Notes under the pieces: model-generated
Databases searched by the model: none
What the model was told of the DNA's origin: nothing
Seen by the model: only the letters and a program-made list of their open reading frames with translations
Assembly: GCF_000334915.1 (NCBI RefSeq)
Contig: NZ_AMSF01000025.1
Coordinates: forward strand, 1-64,000
From: Dyella ginsengisoli LA-4
GTDB lineage: Bacteria > Pseudomonadota > Gammaproteobacteria > Xanthomonadales > Rhodanobacteraceae
Direction: 5' to 3'
DNA: 64,000 nt
Program-made: the position numbers and the translations under genes
Shown: in pieces, positions 1-8,317 of the stretch
Position numbering within the stretch: the stretch's first letter is position 1
Layout of the letters: every line of letters begins with the position of its first letter

Positions 1-45
1 GTTTCTCGAATCGCCCCGAAGCGTTTCGCCTCAGGTGAGCCGCTC

Positions 46-73
46 ATTCTACATCGATTTCACTGCCCGTCAA
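46..73 (-). promoter_or_regulatory. rrn P1-type sigma-70 promoter firing leftward
   Basis: On the minus strand a -35 TTGACG (73-68) and a -10 TAGAAT (51-46) are separated by 16 bp and followed by a GC-rich discriminator-like start, GAGCGGC. This near-consensus arrangement with a GC-rich discriminator is typical of ribosomal RNA P1 promoters under stringent control. It points off the left edge, where an rRNA operon is the likely target; in related genomes tyrS is often beside an rrn operon. The boxes are seen; the rRNA target is inferred. Confidence 0.6.
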
Positions 74-365
74 CACCTTCGTCACACTTGATTTCGAAGT
101 TGTTGCCGCTCAGCCAGAAGTCGTTTTGGAAGAGAAGCGAGCCGCCTACTGTACAACATTTTTTCGATCTGGCAACACGAGCAGAAGAATTTCTTCAGCG
201 ATGTGTTTCCGGTCGAAGCAGTGTCGCCACGGCGGGGGGCGCATAGTAGGCACACCCCCATGGGTTGGCAAGCGTTTTCCCGAAGATTGTCTGGTCCGCC
301 ACGCAAGTCGTTGTCCGGAAAGGCGCCCGCCTCGAGCGCCGGCGTCGCTGGGGCGAGCGGCGGGC
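74..365. other. Non-coding stretch between tyrS and the leftward promoter
   Basis: About 290 bp with no convincing gene. A short open frame on the minus strand (82-306) has no ribosome binding site and no family resemblance. The part just upstream of the promoter (about 74-110) is relatively AT-rich and could be an UP element. No clear terminator hairpin follows tyrS. Confidence 0.5.
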
Positions 366-1577
366 TCAGGAAGCCTTGAGGAGCACGCGGGCGAAGTTGC
401 GCTTGCCCACCTGCAGGACGCCTTCGAAGCCCGCAACGAACACCTGCTGGGGATCTTCGACCACCTGGGCATCGATCTTGACCGCGCGCTCCTTGAGCTT
501 GCGATTGGCCTCCGAGTTGCTCGCCGTGAGGCCCGCTGCTGTGAGCAGCGCCGGCAACCTGAGTCCATCGGCGGGGACGGCGATCTCGGACAACGGAAGC
601 AACGACGTGTCGCCCTCACCCCGCACCACGGCGTGCCAGCCGGCAATGGCCTGGTCGGCGGCGGCCGCATCATGGAACCGGGTCACCAGCTCACGCGCGA
701 GACGCAGCTTGGCGTCGCGCGGATTCAGGACGCCGCTGGCCACGTCGACCTTCATGCGAGCCATTTCCTCCAGCGACACCTCGAAGCTGAGCAGCTCGAA
801 CCATCGCCACATAAGCTCGTCGCCAATCTTCATCGTCTTGGTGACGATGTCGATCGCCGGCTCGTTGATGCCGATGTAGTTGCCCAGGGACTTGGACATC
901 TTGTTGACCCCGTCCAGCCCCTCCAGCAACGGCATCGTCAGAACGATCTGGGGCGGCTGCCCGTGGTGTTCCTGCAGTGCGCGCCCCATCAGCAGGTTGA
1001 ACTTCTGGTCGGTACCGCCGAGCTCGACGTCGCACTTCAGGGCCACCGAGTCGTAGCCCTGTACCAGCGGATACAGGAACTCGTGGATGGCGATCGGCTG
1101 CTGTCCCGCGTAGCGCTTGGCGAAGTCGTCGCGCTCGAGCATGCGGGCCACGGTGTGCTGCGCAGCCAGCTTGATCATGTCGGCCGCGGTCATCTGGCCG
1201 AACCACTCGGAATTGAAGCGCACCTCGGTGCGCTCCTTGTCCAGCACCTTGAAAACCTGGGATGCGTACGTTTCGGCGTTGGCGAGCACGTCTTCACGCG
1301 ACAGCGGCCGGCGGGTGACGTTCTTGCCGGTGGGGTCGCCGATCATGCCGGTGAAGTCGCCGATCAGGAAAATCACCTGGTGCCCCAGGTCCTGGAACTG
1401 ACGCATCTTGTTGAGCAGTACGGTGTGCCCGAGGTGGAGATCGGGCGCCGTCGGATCGAAACCCGCCTTGATCCGCAGCGGGCGACCCGCCTTGAGACGC
1501 TGCTCCAGCTCCTCGCGCTTGATGATCTCGTCCGCTCCGCGAGCGATGGTGGCCAACGCCTGTTCCAACTCGTTCAT
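366..1577 (-). CDS. tyrS: Tyrosyl-tRNA synthetase
   Basis: Charges tRNA-Tyr with tyrosine in the cytoplasm. The 403-residue protein has the class I signature HLGH at residues 48-51, the KMSKS loop at 226-230, the tyrosine-pocket segment with GGTDQKFN near 188, and a C-terminal S4-type RNA-binding domain from about residue 340. Its length and motifs match the TyrZ-like bacterial branch (about 400 residues). The start ATG at 1577 has GAGGA seven bases upstream. It is divergent from the M23 peptidase gene, with a 180-bp shared control region. Confidence 0.97.
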   Translation of the reverse strand: MNELEQALATIARGADEIIKREELEQRLKAGRPLRIKAGFDPTAPDLHLGHTVLLNKMRQFQDLGHQVIFLIGDFTGMIGDPTGKNVTRRPLSREDVLANAETYASQVFKVLDKERTEVRFNSEWFGQMTAADMIKLAAQHTVARMLERDDFAKRYAGQQPIAIHEFLYPLVQGYDSVALKCDVELGGTDQKFNLLMGRALQEHHGQPPQIVLTMPLLEGLDGVNKMSKSLGNYIGINEPAIDIVTKTMKIGDELMWRWFELLSFEVSLEEMARMKVDVASGVLNPRDAKLRLARELVTRFHDAAAADQAIAGWHAVVRGEGDTSLLPLSEIAVPADGLRLPALLTAAGLTASNSEANRKLKERAVKIDAQVVEDPQQVFVAGFEGVLQVGKRNFARVLLKAS

Positions 1578-1621
1578 GCAATCCTCGGATTTAGTTGTCT
1601 AGACAGCCACTCGGGTGACCG

Positions 1622-1639
1622 ACTTCACAGGGGTGAAGT
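1622..1639. promoter_or_regulatory. Perfect 7-bp inverted repeat in the tyrS/M23 divergent region
   Basis: ACTTCAC (1622-1628) and GTGAAGT (1633-1639) are separated by AGGG. It lies 45 bp upstream of the tyrS start and could be an operator or a leader hairpin. No regulator can be assigned. Confidence 0.35.
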
Positions 1640-1689
1640 TAATTGTGCGTTAACCAAGAACCTAGCGCAAACCATTGATGGAAAAGGCG

Positions 1690-1719
1690 TTGACACCCTT
1701 TACACATGGCCGTTACGGT
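1690..1719 (+). promoter_or_regulatory. Candidate sigma-70 promoter of the M23-anmK operon
   Basis: A consensus -35 TTGACA (1690-1695) is followed after 18 bp by the weak -10 TACGGT (1714-1719), placing the start of transcription about 30 bp before the ATG at 1758. The -35 is strong and the -10 poor. Confidence 0.4.
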
Positions 1720-1757
1720 ACCGGCCGGTCGCAGGTTTTCGGGTGGGGTCATGCATT

Positions 1758-3203
1758 ATGAGTGAGGGGTCGCAGGTGGCGCACGCGGCGCGCAAGCAGG
1801 CCATTCGCCGCAAGGCGCAGCGCAGGCACTCCCACTTTTACGAGCGTTGCTCGCACTGGTCGTTCAACCGCAACGGCGAAGCCGAGCCTATCCGCTGGCA
1901 TCGCGAGCGCTGGGTGCTCGCCGCCACTGCATTGTTGATCACTGCGCTGTCCGGCTTCCTGCTTCCCGCCTGGGCATCGGCCATGCGCACGCCGCCGGCT
2001 GCCGAAGCACACACGCTGCTGCCGCTGGCGTTGCCGAAGGCGTCGCCGGCCACGACGCAGGCGCCGACCGTCGAGGACTGGCAGCGGGTCCAGGTCGAGC
2101 CGGGTCAGACACTTTCGGACATCTTCGCCAACCAGGGCCTGAGCATGTCCGATCTGCAGCGGGTGATGGACGCCGCGGGTGACGCCCGTTCGGCGCTGCA
2201 CAGCATCCGCCCGCACCAGGAATTCGACTTCCTGCTCGGCAGCGACGGCAGCCTGAAGGGCCTGCGCTTCGACCGCGACTCCGCGACCCGCGCGATGGTC
2301 CGCTTCGACGACGGCACCGCCAAACTGACGCTGGAGCCGCGCGACATGGATACGCGCGAACACGTCGCGCATGGCGTGATCGACAGCTCGCTGTACGCGG
2401 CGGGAGCTCACGCCGGGATGAGCCCGGGCATGGTCGGCAAGCTGGCGGACCTGTTCAAGTACGACATCGATTTCGTGCAGGACCTGCGCGTCGGCGACAG
2501 CTTCACCGTCATCTACGACGACATCTATCGCGACGGCAGCTACTACACCGAAGGCGACATCGTCGCCGCGGAGTTCGTCAACCAGGGGCATCGCTACACG
2601 GCCTACCGTTTCAAGAAGGCCGATGGCAACTACGGCTGGTTCAGCGAGGACGGGCGCCCGATCCAGAAATCGTTCCTGCGCATCCCGGTCGATTTCACGC
2701 GCATCTCATCCACCTTCAGCGCGGCGCGCATGCACCCGATCCTTGGCCGCATGCGTGCGCACAAGGGCGTGGACTACGCCGCTCCCACGGGCACCCCGAT
2801 CCATGCCGCGGGCGACGGCGTGATCAAGTTCCGCGGCTGGATGCGCGGCTACGGCAACTTCGTGATCCTGCAGCACAACAAGTCGATCTCCACGGCCTAC
2901 GGCCACATGTCCCGCTTTGCGGCGGGCGAGCGCGTCGGCCAGCACGTGCGCCAGGGCCAGGTGATCGGTTATGTCGGCATGACCGGCCTGGCCACGGGCC
3001 CGCACCTGCACTACGAATTCCGTGTCAACGGCGTGCAGCGCAACCCGCAGACTGTGACGCTGCCCAAGCCCGAGCCGCTGCCGCAGGCCCAGCTCGCGAA
3101 GTTCGAAGCCCAGGTCGTGCGTCCGCAGCTGGCGCGTCTCAAGCAGGTGGACCAGAACGTCAAGCTCGCGATGGCCAACAGCCGCCAGCACAGCGACGAA
3201 TGA
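1758..3203 (+). CDS. M23-family murein endopeptidase (MepM/OapA-like)
   Basis: Predicted cell-wall hydrolase cutting peptide cross-links in the periplasm. The 481-residue product has a basic N-terminus, one membrane/signal segment at about residues 52-75, an OapA/LysM-like region near 110-170 and a C-terminal LytM (peptidase M23) domain. The zinc ligands are recognisable in HKGVD (about residue 335) and HLHYE (about 416), so the domain looks active. The frame stays open upstream as an antisense reading of tyrS, but the basic N-terminus and membrane segment expected of the family begin at ATG 1758. anmK follows 8 bp downstream, joining murein hydrolysis and recycling. Confidence 0.92.
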   Translation: MSEGSQVAHAARKQAIRRKAQRRHSHFYERCSHWSFNRNGEAEPIRWHRERWVLAATALLITALSGFLLPAWASAMRTPPAAEAHTLLPLALPKASPATTQAPTVEDWQRVQVEPGQTLSDIFANQGLSMSDLQRVMDAAGDARSALHSIRPHQEFDFLLGSDGSLKGLRFDRDSATRAMVRFDDGTAKLTLEPRDMDTREHVAHGVIDSSLYAAGAHAGMSPGMVGKLADLFKYDIDFVQDLRVGDSFTVIYDDIYRDGSYYTEGDIVAAEFVNQGHRYTAYRFKKADGNYGWFSEDGRPIQKSFLRIPVDFTRISSTFSAARMHPILGRMRAHKGVDYAAPTGTPIHAAGDGVIKFRGWMRGYGNFVILQHNKSISTAYGHMSRFAAGERVGQHVRQGQVIGYVGMTGLATGPHLHYEFRVNGVQRNPQTVTLPKPEPLPQAQLAKFEAQVVRPQLARLKQVDQNVKLAMANSRQHSDE

Positions 3204-3210
3204 CCCCTGC

Positions 3211-4329
3211 GTGGAACCCGCGGATTCGCTTTATCTCGGCCTGATCTCCGGCACCAGCGCCGACGGCATCGATGCGGCGCTGGTGAGTTTCGACGGCGGC
3301 GCGCCGCGTCTGCTGCTTGGACTGACCCATCCGTGGCCCGAGGAACTGCGCCAGCAGATCCTCGGCGTCGCACAGGGGGAACTCCCGGTTGACCTCGACC
3401 TGCTCGGGCGACTGGATGTCGCCATGGGCTACGGCTTCGCCGAGGCGGTGAATCGCGTGCTGGACGCGGCCGGGGTGACACCCGATCGGGTCCGCGCGAT
3501 CGGCTCGCATGGACAGACCCTGCGGCATCGGCCGACCGGCAGGCATCCCTTCACCCTGCAGCTCGGCGATGCCAGCGTGATCGCCGAACAGTGCGGCATC
3601 GACGTCGTCGCCGACTTCCGTCGCGCCGATGTGGCCGCAGGTGGCCAGGGCGCGCCACTGCTGCCGGCCATGCATGCCATGTTGCTTGGCCAGCCGGGGG
3701 AGGCCCGGGTGGTGCTCAATCTCGGCGGCATCGCCAACATCACCTGTCTCGGTGTCGACGGCAGCGTGCTCGGCTTCGATACCGGCCCTGCCAACGGGCT
3801 GATGGATGCATGGTGCGCCCGGCATCGCGGTGAGCCGTTCGACCGGGATGGCCAATTCGCCGGGGAGGGGCGCACGGATGAGGCGTTGCTGCACACCCTG
3901 CTCCAGGATCCCTACTTCGCGCTGGCGCCGCCCAAGAGCACCGGCCGCGAACATTTCCACCTGGCCTGGCTCGAGCAGCAGCTGGCCGGGCGTGCGATCT
4001 CGCCCGCCGACGTGCAGGCCACATTGCTGGAACTGTCCGCGCGCAGCGTCGCCGACGCGATCGCCGGGCACGCGCCCGACACCCGGCGGGTGCTGGCCTG
4101 CGGCGGGGGCGTGCACAACCGCGCATTGATGGAGCGCCTCGCCGTGCGGCTGGCGCCGGCAGCGTTGCAAAGCACCGCAAGCTACGGCGTGGATCCGGAC
4201 TTCCTGGAGGCGATGGCGTTTGCCTGGTTGGCGCGGCAGCGGCTGCTGGGACGGCCCGGCAACCTGCCCGCGGTCACCGGCGCCCGCGGACCGCGCATCC
4301 TTGGCGCCATCTACTCCGCATCCCGCTGA
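3211..4329 (+). CDS. anmK: Anhydro-N-acetylmuramic acid kinase
   Basis: Phosphorylates and opens 1,6-anhydro-MurNAc to MurNAc-6-phosphate during peptidoglycan recycling. The 372-residue protein starts with the diagnostic segment [13 protein letters not shown] and has the sugar-kinase phosphate loops NLGGIANIT and LACGGGVHN, at full family length. The start is GTG at 3211, seven bases after the M23 stop, so the two are probably co-transcribed. The last 19 bp overlap the convergent ribbon-helix-helix-like gene. An AmpG-type permease for the same pathway is encoded just downstream on the other strand. Confidence 0.96.
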   Translation: MEPADSLYLGLISGTSADGIDAALVSFDGGAPRLLLGLTHPWPEELRQQILGVAQGELPVDLDLLGRLDVAMGYGFAEAVNRVLDAAGVTPDRVRAIGSHGQTLRHRPTGRHPFTLQLGDASVIAEQCGIDVVADFRRADVAAGGQGAPLLPAMHAMLLGQPGEARVVLNLGGIANITCLGVDGSVLGFDTGPANGLMDAWCARHRGEPFDRDGQFAGEGRTDEALLHTLLQDPYFALAPPKSTGREHFHLAWLEQQLAGRAISPADVQATLLELSARSVADAIAGHAPDTRRVLACGGGVHNRALMERLAVRLAPAALQSTASYGVDPDFLEAMAFAWLARQRLLGRPGNLPAVTGARGPRILGAIYSASR

Positions 4330-4640
4330 GCGGGGCCGTGTTCTTCGTCGCCAAAAGGCGACGCGGCGACACTCACCAACTGGCTCGCGGGCGCCACCGA
4401 CAGCGCCTGGACCGCTTCGTGGAAGGCCGCACGCTCGGCCGCGTCCCAGTGGCCGCTGAGTACCACCGCATCGGCATCGATCAGGTTCTCGGAGAAGGCG
4501 ACCCCGCCGTCGCTCATGCCCAGGCCGTGCCGGAGGGCATGCAGCACCACGTCATTGATCGACCAATGGCGCGACTTGGCCAGCGCCTTGATGCGCTCGG
4601 CCATCACGTTGTCGATATGGCGTACGACGAGATCCGGCAT
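4311..4640 (-). CDS. Small ribbon-helix-helix-like protein
   Basis: A 109-residue protein. Its first about 45 residues ([20 protein letters not shown], then a [14 protein letters not shown] helix) resemble the N-terminal DNA-binding fold of FitA/Arc-type antitoxins; the rest is acidic with no recognised fold. ATG 4640 has TGGAG nine bases upstream; a GTG at 4649 is an alternative. No toxin gene is adjacent, so it may be an orphan regulator rather than half of a toxin-antitoxin pair. The end overlaps anmK convergently by 19 bp. Confidence 0.65.
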   Translation of the reverse strand: MPDLVVRHIDNVMAERIKALAKSRHWSINDVVLHALRHGLGMSDGGVAFSENLIDADAVVLSGHWDAAERAAFHEAVQALSVAPASQLVSVAASPFGDEEHGPAQRDAE

Positions 4641-4732
4641 GGGCGCCACTCCAAGTCACGCATGCCCCCTGTGCGCAGGATGGTCGCACAAACCCGCCGG
4701 CCGCTACCACGTACCGGGCTCCGACGCGCGAC

Positions 4733-6031
4733 TCAGCGCACGTCGTGGCCGGCATCCCGGAAGCGTCTGCGGATCAAGGCGAACAGAACCACCGCCGGCA
4801 CGATGCCCAGTACCGTGATGACGAAGAACCCGCCATAACCGACCGCCATCGCGATCTCGCCGGCGAAGAACCCCAGCACCTTGCCCGGCAGGTTAACGAG
4901 GGAGCTGAGCAGCGCGTACTGCGTAGCCGTGTGCTCGCGGTTCACCAGAGAGGAAAGGAATGCCACCGTGGGCGGGCCGAGCATGCCCAGGGTGAGGTTC
5001 TCGCCCGAGATCACCAGGGTGAGCATCCACAGGTTGCCGTGGTGCTGCATCAGCAGCAGATAAAGAAGATTGCTGGTGCCGCACAGCACGATCATCACCG
5101 CCAGCGAGCGCCAGGCACCCCATCGCGCCACCATCGCACCACCGATGAACACGCCGACGATGCCGATCCAGATGCCGTAGATCTTGGTGATCGCGCCGAT
5201 CTGCGTCTTGCTGAAGCCCATGTCGCGGTAGAACGGGCTCATCACACCGCCGATGGTGGCCTGCTCGGGCATCTTGAACAGCAGGATGAACGCCAGCGTG
5301 AGCAGCGCCAGCACGGCACCGTAGCGGCGGAAGAAATCGATGAAGGGATCGACCACACCCAGCTGCATCGCATCCAGCCAACGCGGTGGCGAGCGGCGCA
5401 GGACTTCGGGTTCCCTGGCGACGAGGGTCATGGCGATCGGCGGCAGCATGCAGGCCGCCATGCCGGCATAGATCACCGGCCAATGCACGTGGTCGGCGGC
5501 GATCAGCGCCAGCGCGCCTGCGGTGAGCAGGCCGATGCGATAACCCAGCGAGTAGGTGGCGACCAGCGCGCCCTGTGCCTCGATCGGGGCGATCTCGATG
5601 CGATAGGCATCGATGGCGATGTCCTGGGTGGCTCCGAAGAATGCCACCGCCAGCGTCGCGGCGACGAAAGGAGCCAGGTGCGCAGGGGTCAGCCAGGCCA
5701 TCGCCAGCAGGCCAAGCACGACCCCGGCCTGGGCAAGCAGCAGCCAGCCGCGCCGCTGTCCCAGCCGCACGAAGCCCGGCAGGCGCCAGTGGTCGAGCAG
5801 CGGCGCCCACAGGAACTTCAGCGCGTAGGTCATGCCGGCGCTGGCGATCATGGTGATCTCCGACAGCACCACGCCGTGCTCCTTCAGCCAGTACGCCAGC
5901 GTGCCGGCGACCAGCAGGAACGGCAGGCCGGAGGAGAACCCGAACACCGCCATGGTCCACGCCGCCGGCTGGGTGAACGCCTGCCAGATCGACGGGCGCG
6001 GGGCCGGGGTGGCCACCGGCTCAGTCGGCAT
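4733..6031 (-). CDS. ampG: AmpG-like major facilitator permease
   Basis: Inner-membrane transporter of about 12 hydrophobic helices, 432 residues, like AmpG permeases that import GlcNAc-anhydro-MurNAc muropeptides for recycling. The N-terminal FGFSSGLPFLLVAGTLAYWL and the loop APLLDHWRLP are typical of the family. ATG 6031 overlaps the xthA stop by 11 bp, implying coupled translation; an upstream in-frame start would lie deep inside xthA. anmK and an M23 peptidase nearby support a murein-recycling role. The exact substrate is inferred. Confidence 0.85.
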   Translation of the reverse strand: MPTEPVATPAPRPSIWQAFTQPAAWTMAVFGFSSGLPFLLVAGTLAYWLKEHGVVLSEITMIASAGMTYALKFLWAPLLDHWRLPGFVRLGQRRGWLLLAQAGVVLGLLAMAWLTPAHLAPFVAATLAVAFFGATQDIAIDAYRIEIAPIEAQGALVATYSLGYRIGLLTAGALALIAADHVHWPVIYAGMAACMLPPIAMTLVAREPEVLRRSPPRWLDAMQLGVVDPFIDFFRRYGAVLALLTLAFILLFKMPEQATIGGVMSPFYRDMGFSKTQIGAITKIYGIWIGIVGVFIGGAMVARWGAWRSLAVMIVLCGTSNLLYLLLMQHHGNLWMLTLVISGENLTLGMLGPPTVAFLSSLVNREHTATQYALLSSLVNLPGKVLGFFAGEIAMAVGYGGFFVITVLGIVPAVVLFALIRRRFRDAGHDVR

Positions 6032-6788
6032 AGTCGACCGTGTACGGCGCGTGGTCGGAGAAGCGCTGGTCGCGGTAGATCGAGCAGTCGCGCAGGCGGT
6101 CGCGCAGCGCGGGCGAGACGATCTGGTAGTCGATGCGCCAACCCACGTCATTCTCCCGCGCGCGCCCGCGGTTCGACCACCACGTGTAGTCCTCGCCTTC
6201 CGGCCGGAGCGTGCGGTAGCTGTCGACCCAGCCGCGCTCGACCAGGCCGTTGAGCCAGTCGCGCTCCTCCGGCAGACAGCCGGAGTTCTTCTGGTTGGAC
6301 TTCCAGTTCCTGATGTCCTTTTCGCTGCGCACGATGTTCCAGTCGCCGCAGATGACGTACTGGCGGTCGCTCTTCAGCCAGCCGTCGAAGATCGGTGCGA
6401 TCCATTCCATGGCGCGGAACTTGAACTGCTGGCGCTCCTCGCCGGACGAACCGGAGGGGAAGTACAGCGACACCACCGAGAGCTTGCCGAAACGCGCCTC
6501 GATGTAGCGCCCCTCGTTGTCGAACTCGTCCCAGCCCAGCTCGGTGAGCACCGTGTCCGGTTCACGTTTGGCGTAGATCGCCACGCCGCTGTAGCCCTTC
6601 TTGCTGGTGGCGTCGCGGTAGAAACAGTGGTGTCCGTCGGGACGGAACATCGGGTCGGTGAGCTGGTCCTCCTGCGCCTTGGTCTCCTGCAGGCAGACCA
6701 CATCGGCCTCCTGGGCGCGAAGCCAGGGAAATACCCCCTTGGTCGCCGCCGAACGGATGCCGTTGGCGTTGAGGCTGATGATGCGCAT
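6021..6788 (-). CDS. xthA: Exodeoxyribonuclease III
   Basis: AP endonuclease and 3'-5' exonuclease of base-excision repair. The 255-residue protein has the family order of motifs: SLNANGIRSA, LQETK (metal-binding Glu), YSGVAIY, GDWNIV and the C-terminal SDHAPYTVDY with the catalytic Asp-His. ATG 6788 has CAGGAG seven bases upstream. It is the first gene of a two-gene unit with the AmpG-like permease and is divergent from pyrE. Confidence 0.95.
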   Translation of the reverse strand: MRIISLNANGIRSAATKGVFPWLRAQEADVVCLQETKAQEDQLTDPMFRPDGHHCFYRDATSKKGYSGVAIYAKREPDTVLTELGWDEFDNEGRYIEARFGKLSVVSLYFPSGSSGEERQQFKFRAMEWIAPIFDGWLKSDRQYVICGDWNIVRSEKDIRNWKSNQKNSGCLPEERDWLNGLVERGWVDSYRTLRPEGEDYTWWSNRGRARENDVGWRIDYQIVSPALRDRLRDCSIYRDQRFSDHAPYTVDYAD

Positions 6789-6932
6789 GCGTGCTCCTGC
6801 AGTCCGGCTTACGGTCAGGCCGGCATCATAGCAACCGTTGCAGCGGCACTCCGGGACCGGCTCCGAGCGTTACCATGACGCTTTGCGGTGGCGCTGCCGC
6901 CGCATCCCCGACCCAGCAGACCGGAATTCCCC

Positions 6933-7580
6933 GTGCACGATTACCAGCGCGACTTCATCGACCTGACTCTTCAACGCGAGGTGCTGCGCTTCGGCGAGTT
7001 CACCCTCAAGTCGGGGCGGATCAGCCCGTACTTTTTCAATATGGGACGGATCGATTCCGGCGCTGCGCTGGCCCAGCTGGGCCGGGCCTACGCGGCGACC
7101 ATCCAGGCTTCCGGCCTGTCCGTGGACATGCTGTTCGGCCCCGCCTACAAGGGCATCGCGCTGGCCGCGGCCACCGCCATTGCGCTGGCCGAGCAGCACG
7201 GCCGTGACCTTCCCTGGGCCTACAACCGCAAGGAAGCCAAGGACCACGGTGAAGGCGGCACCCTGGTCGGCGCGCCGCTGCAGGGTCGCGTGCTGATCGT
7301 TGACGACGTGATGACCGCGGGCACCGCCGTGCGTGAATCGCTGGCGCTGATCCGCGCCGCCGGTGCCGAGCCGGCCGGCGTGCTGATCGCGCTGGACCGG
7401 CAGGAGCGGGGCCAGGGCGAGCTGTCGGCGGCACAGGAAGTAACGGCGGAATTCGGCATTCCGGTGATCGCGATCACCCGGCTGGACGACGTACTGGCCT
7501 ACGCCGGCGAGCGGCCGTCGCTCGCGGCCGAGCATGCGCGCCTGCTCGCCTATCGCGCCCGCTACGGCGTGACCGGGTAA
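6933..7580 (+). CDS. pyrE: Orotate phosphoribosyltransferase
   Basis: Makes orotidine 5'-phosphate from orotate and PRPP in de novo pyrimidine synthesis. The 215-residue protein has [14 protein letters not shown] near residue 20, the flexible catalytic loop [13 protein letters not shown] and the PRPP-binding motif [16 protein letters not shown] 6933 gives the usual length; another in-frame GTG at 6888 would add 15 residues not seen in relatives. No attenuator-like U-rich leader is visible. Confidence 0.94.
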   Translation: MHDYQRDFIDLTLQREVLRFGEFTLKSGRISPYFFNMGRIDSGAALAQLGRAYAATIQASGLSVDMLFGPAYKGIALAAATAIALAEQHGRDLPWAYNRKEAKDHGEGGTLVGAPLQGRVLIVDDVMTAGTAVRESLALIRAAGAEPAGVLIALDRQERGQGELSAAQEVTAEFGIPVIAITRLDDVLAYAGERPSLAAEHARLLAYRARYGVTG

Positions 7581-7653
7581 GCGAAAAGCTCCCCCGAAGC
7601 CCACCGTTCCGACCGTCGCGATCGCTATACTCCGCTCGATACGGAGGGGTTAC

Positions 7654-8304
7654 ATGCGCAAGTTCCTGATCGTTTCCGCCCTGTTGTCGGTCGTCGTCGG
7701 CACCACTGCCATCGCTCAGCAGAAAGGCAGTGCCGTGCAGTACCGCTGGCACGATGCGCATGGCCTGTTGCACTACAGCGACAGTCTTTCCGCCGACGCC
7801 ATGGCCAACGGTTACGACATCGTCGACAGCCGCGGCATCGTCGTGCGCCACGTGGAGCGCCAGCTCACGGTGGAGGAGCGCGCCGCCGCAGAGAAGCTGG
7901 CCGCCATCGCCGCCGCCAAGAAGCAGGCCGAAGACGAACAGCGTCGCAACGACGATCAGATGCTCGCGGCCTATCCGAACGAGCCGGACCTGGTGAGCAT
8001 GCAGAAGGACGAGCTCAATTCGATCGACCAGCAGATCTCGACCACCCGCAAGAGCCTGGCCACGCAGGAACAGGCGCTGGCCGACCTGCTCGGGCGAGCC
8101 GGCGAACTGGAGCGCGCCAAGCAGCCCGTGCCCAAATACCTCAACGACCGCATCGCCACCCAGCGCGGGGTGGTCGGCTCGCAGCGCGCCCTGCTCGAAC
8201 GGCTGCAGCAGTCCTACGTCAACACGCAGCTGCGGCAGGAAAGCCAGCTCAGCCGGTATCGCGAACTGAAGAAGCAGATCGCCGGCGGCGATTCCGGCCA
8301 CTGA
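7654..8304 (+). CDS. DUF4124 periplasmic protein with coiled coil
   Basis: A 216-residue secreted protein of unknown function. A signal peptide (about residues 1-21, cleaved near AIA-QQ) is followed by a DUF4124 domain (YRWHDAHGLLHYSDSL at about 29-44), then a long Glu/Lys/Gln/Ala-rich helical region (70-215) likely to form a coiled coil. ATG 7654 is preceded by GGAGGGG, and a -10-like TATACT lies at 7626-7631. It faces the phosphohexomutase gene with 9 bp between stops. Confidence 0.82.
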   Translation: MRKFLIVSALLSVVVGTTAIAQQKGSAVQYRWHDAHGLLHYSDSLSADAMANGYDIVDSRGIVVRHVERQLTVEERAAAEKLAAIAAAKKQAEDEQRRNDDQMLAAYPNEPDLVSMQKDELNSIDQQISTTRKSLATQEQALADLLGRAGELERAKQPVPKYLNDRIATQRGVVGSQRALLERLQQSYVNTQLRQESQLSRYRELKKQIAGGDSGH

Positions 8305-8317
8305 CCGTTCCGGTCAG
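8301..8317. repeat. Inverted repeat spanning both convergent stop codons
   Basis: CTGACCG (8301-8307) and CGGTCAG (8311-8317) surround TTC. The plus-strand TGA (8302-8304) and the minus-strand TGA (8316-8314) are mirror images inside the two arms. It may act as a short bidirectional hairpin; there is no T-run. Confidence 0.4.

Noticed and set aside
82..306. 74-codon minus-strand frame near the left edge
   Set aside because: No ribosome binding site or family resemblance, and it lies just upstream of an rrn-type promoter.
126..1757. Open frame running on the plus strand across the whole of tyrS into the M23 gene
   Set aside because: It is the antisense reading of tyrS; the endopeptidase's own basic N-terminus and membrane segment begin at ATG 1758.
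4311..4640. Toxin-antitoxin module
   Set aside because: No toxin gene adjoins the ribbon-helix-helix-like protein.
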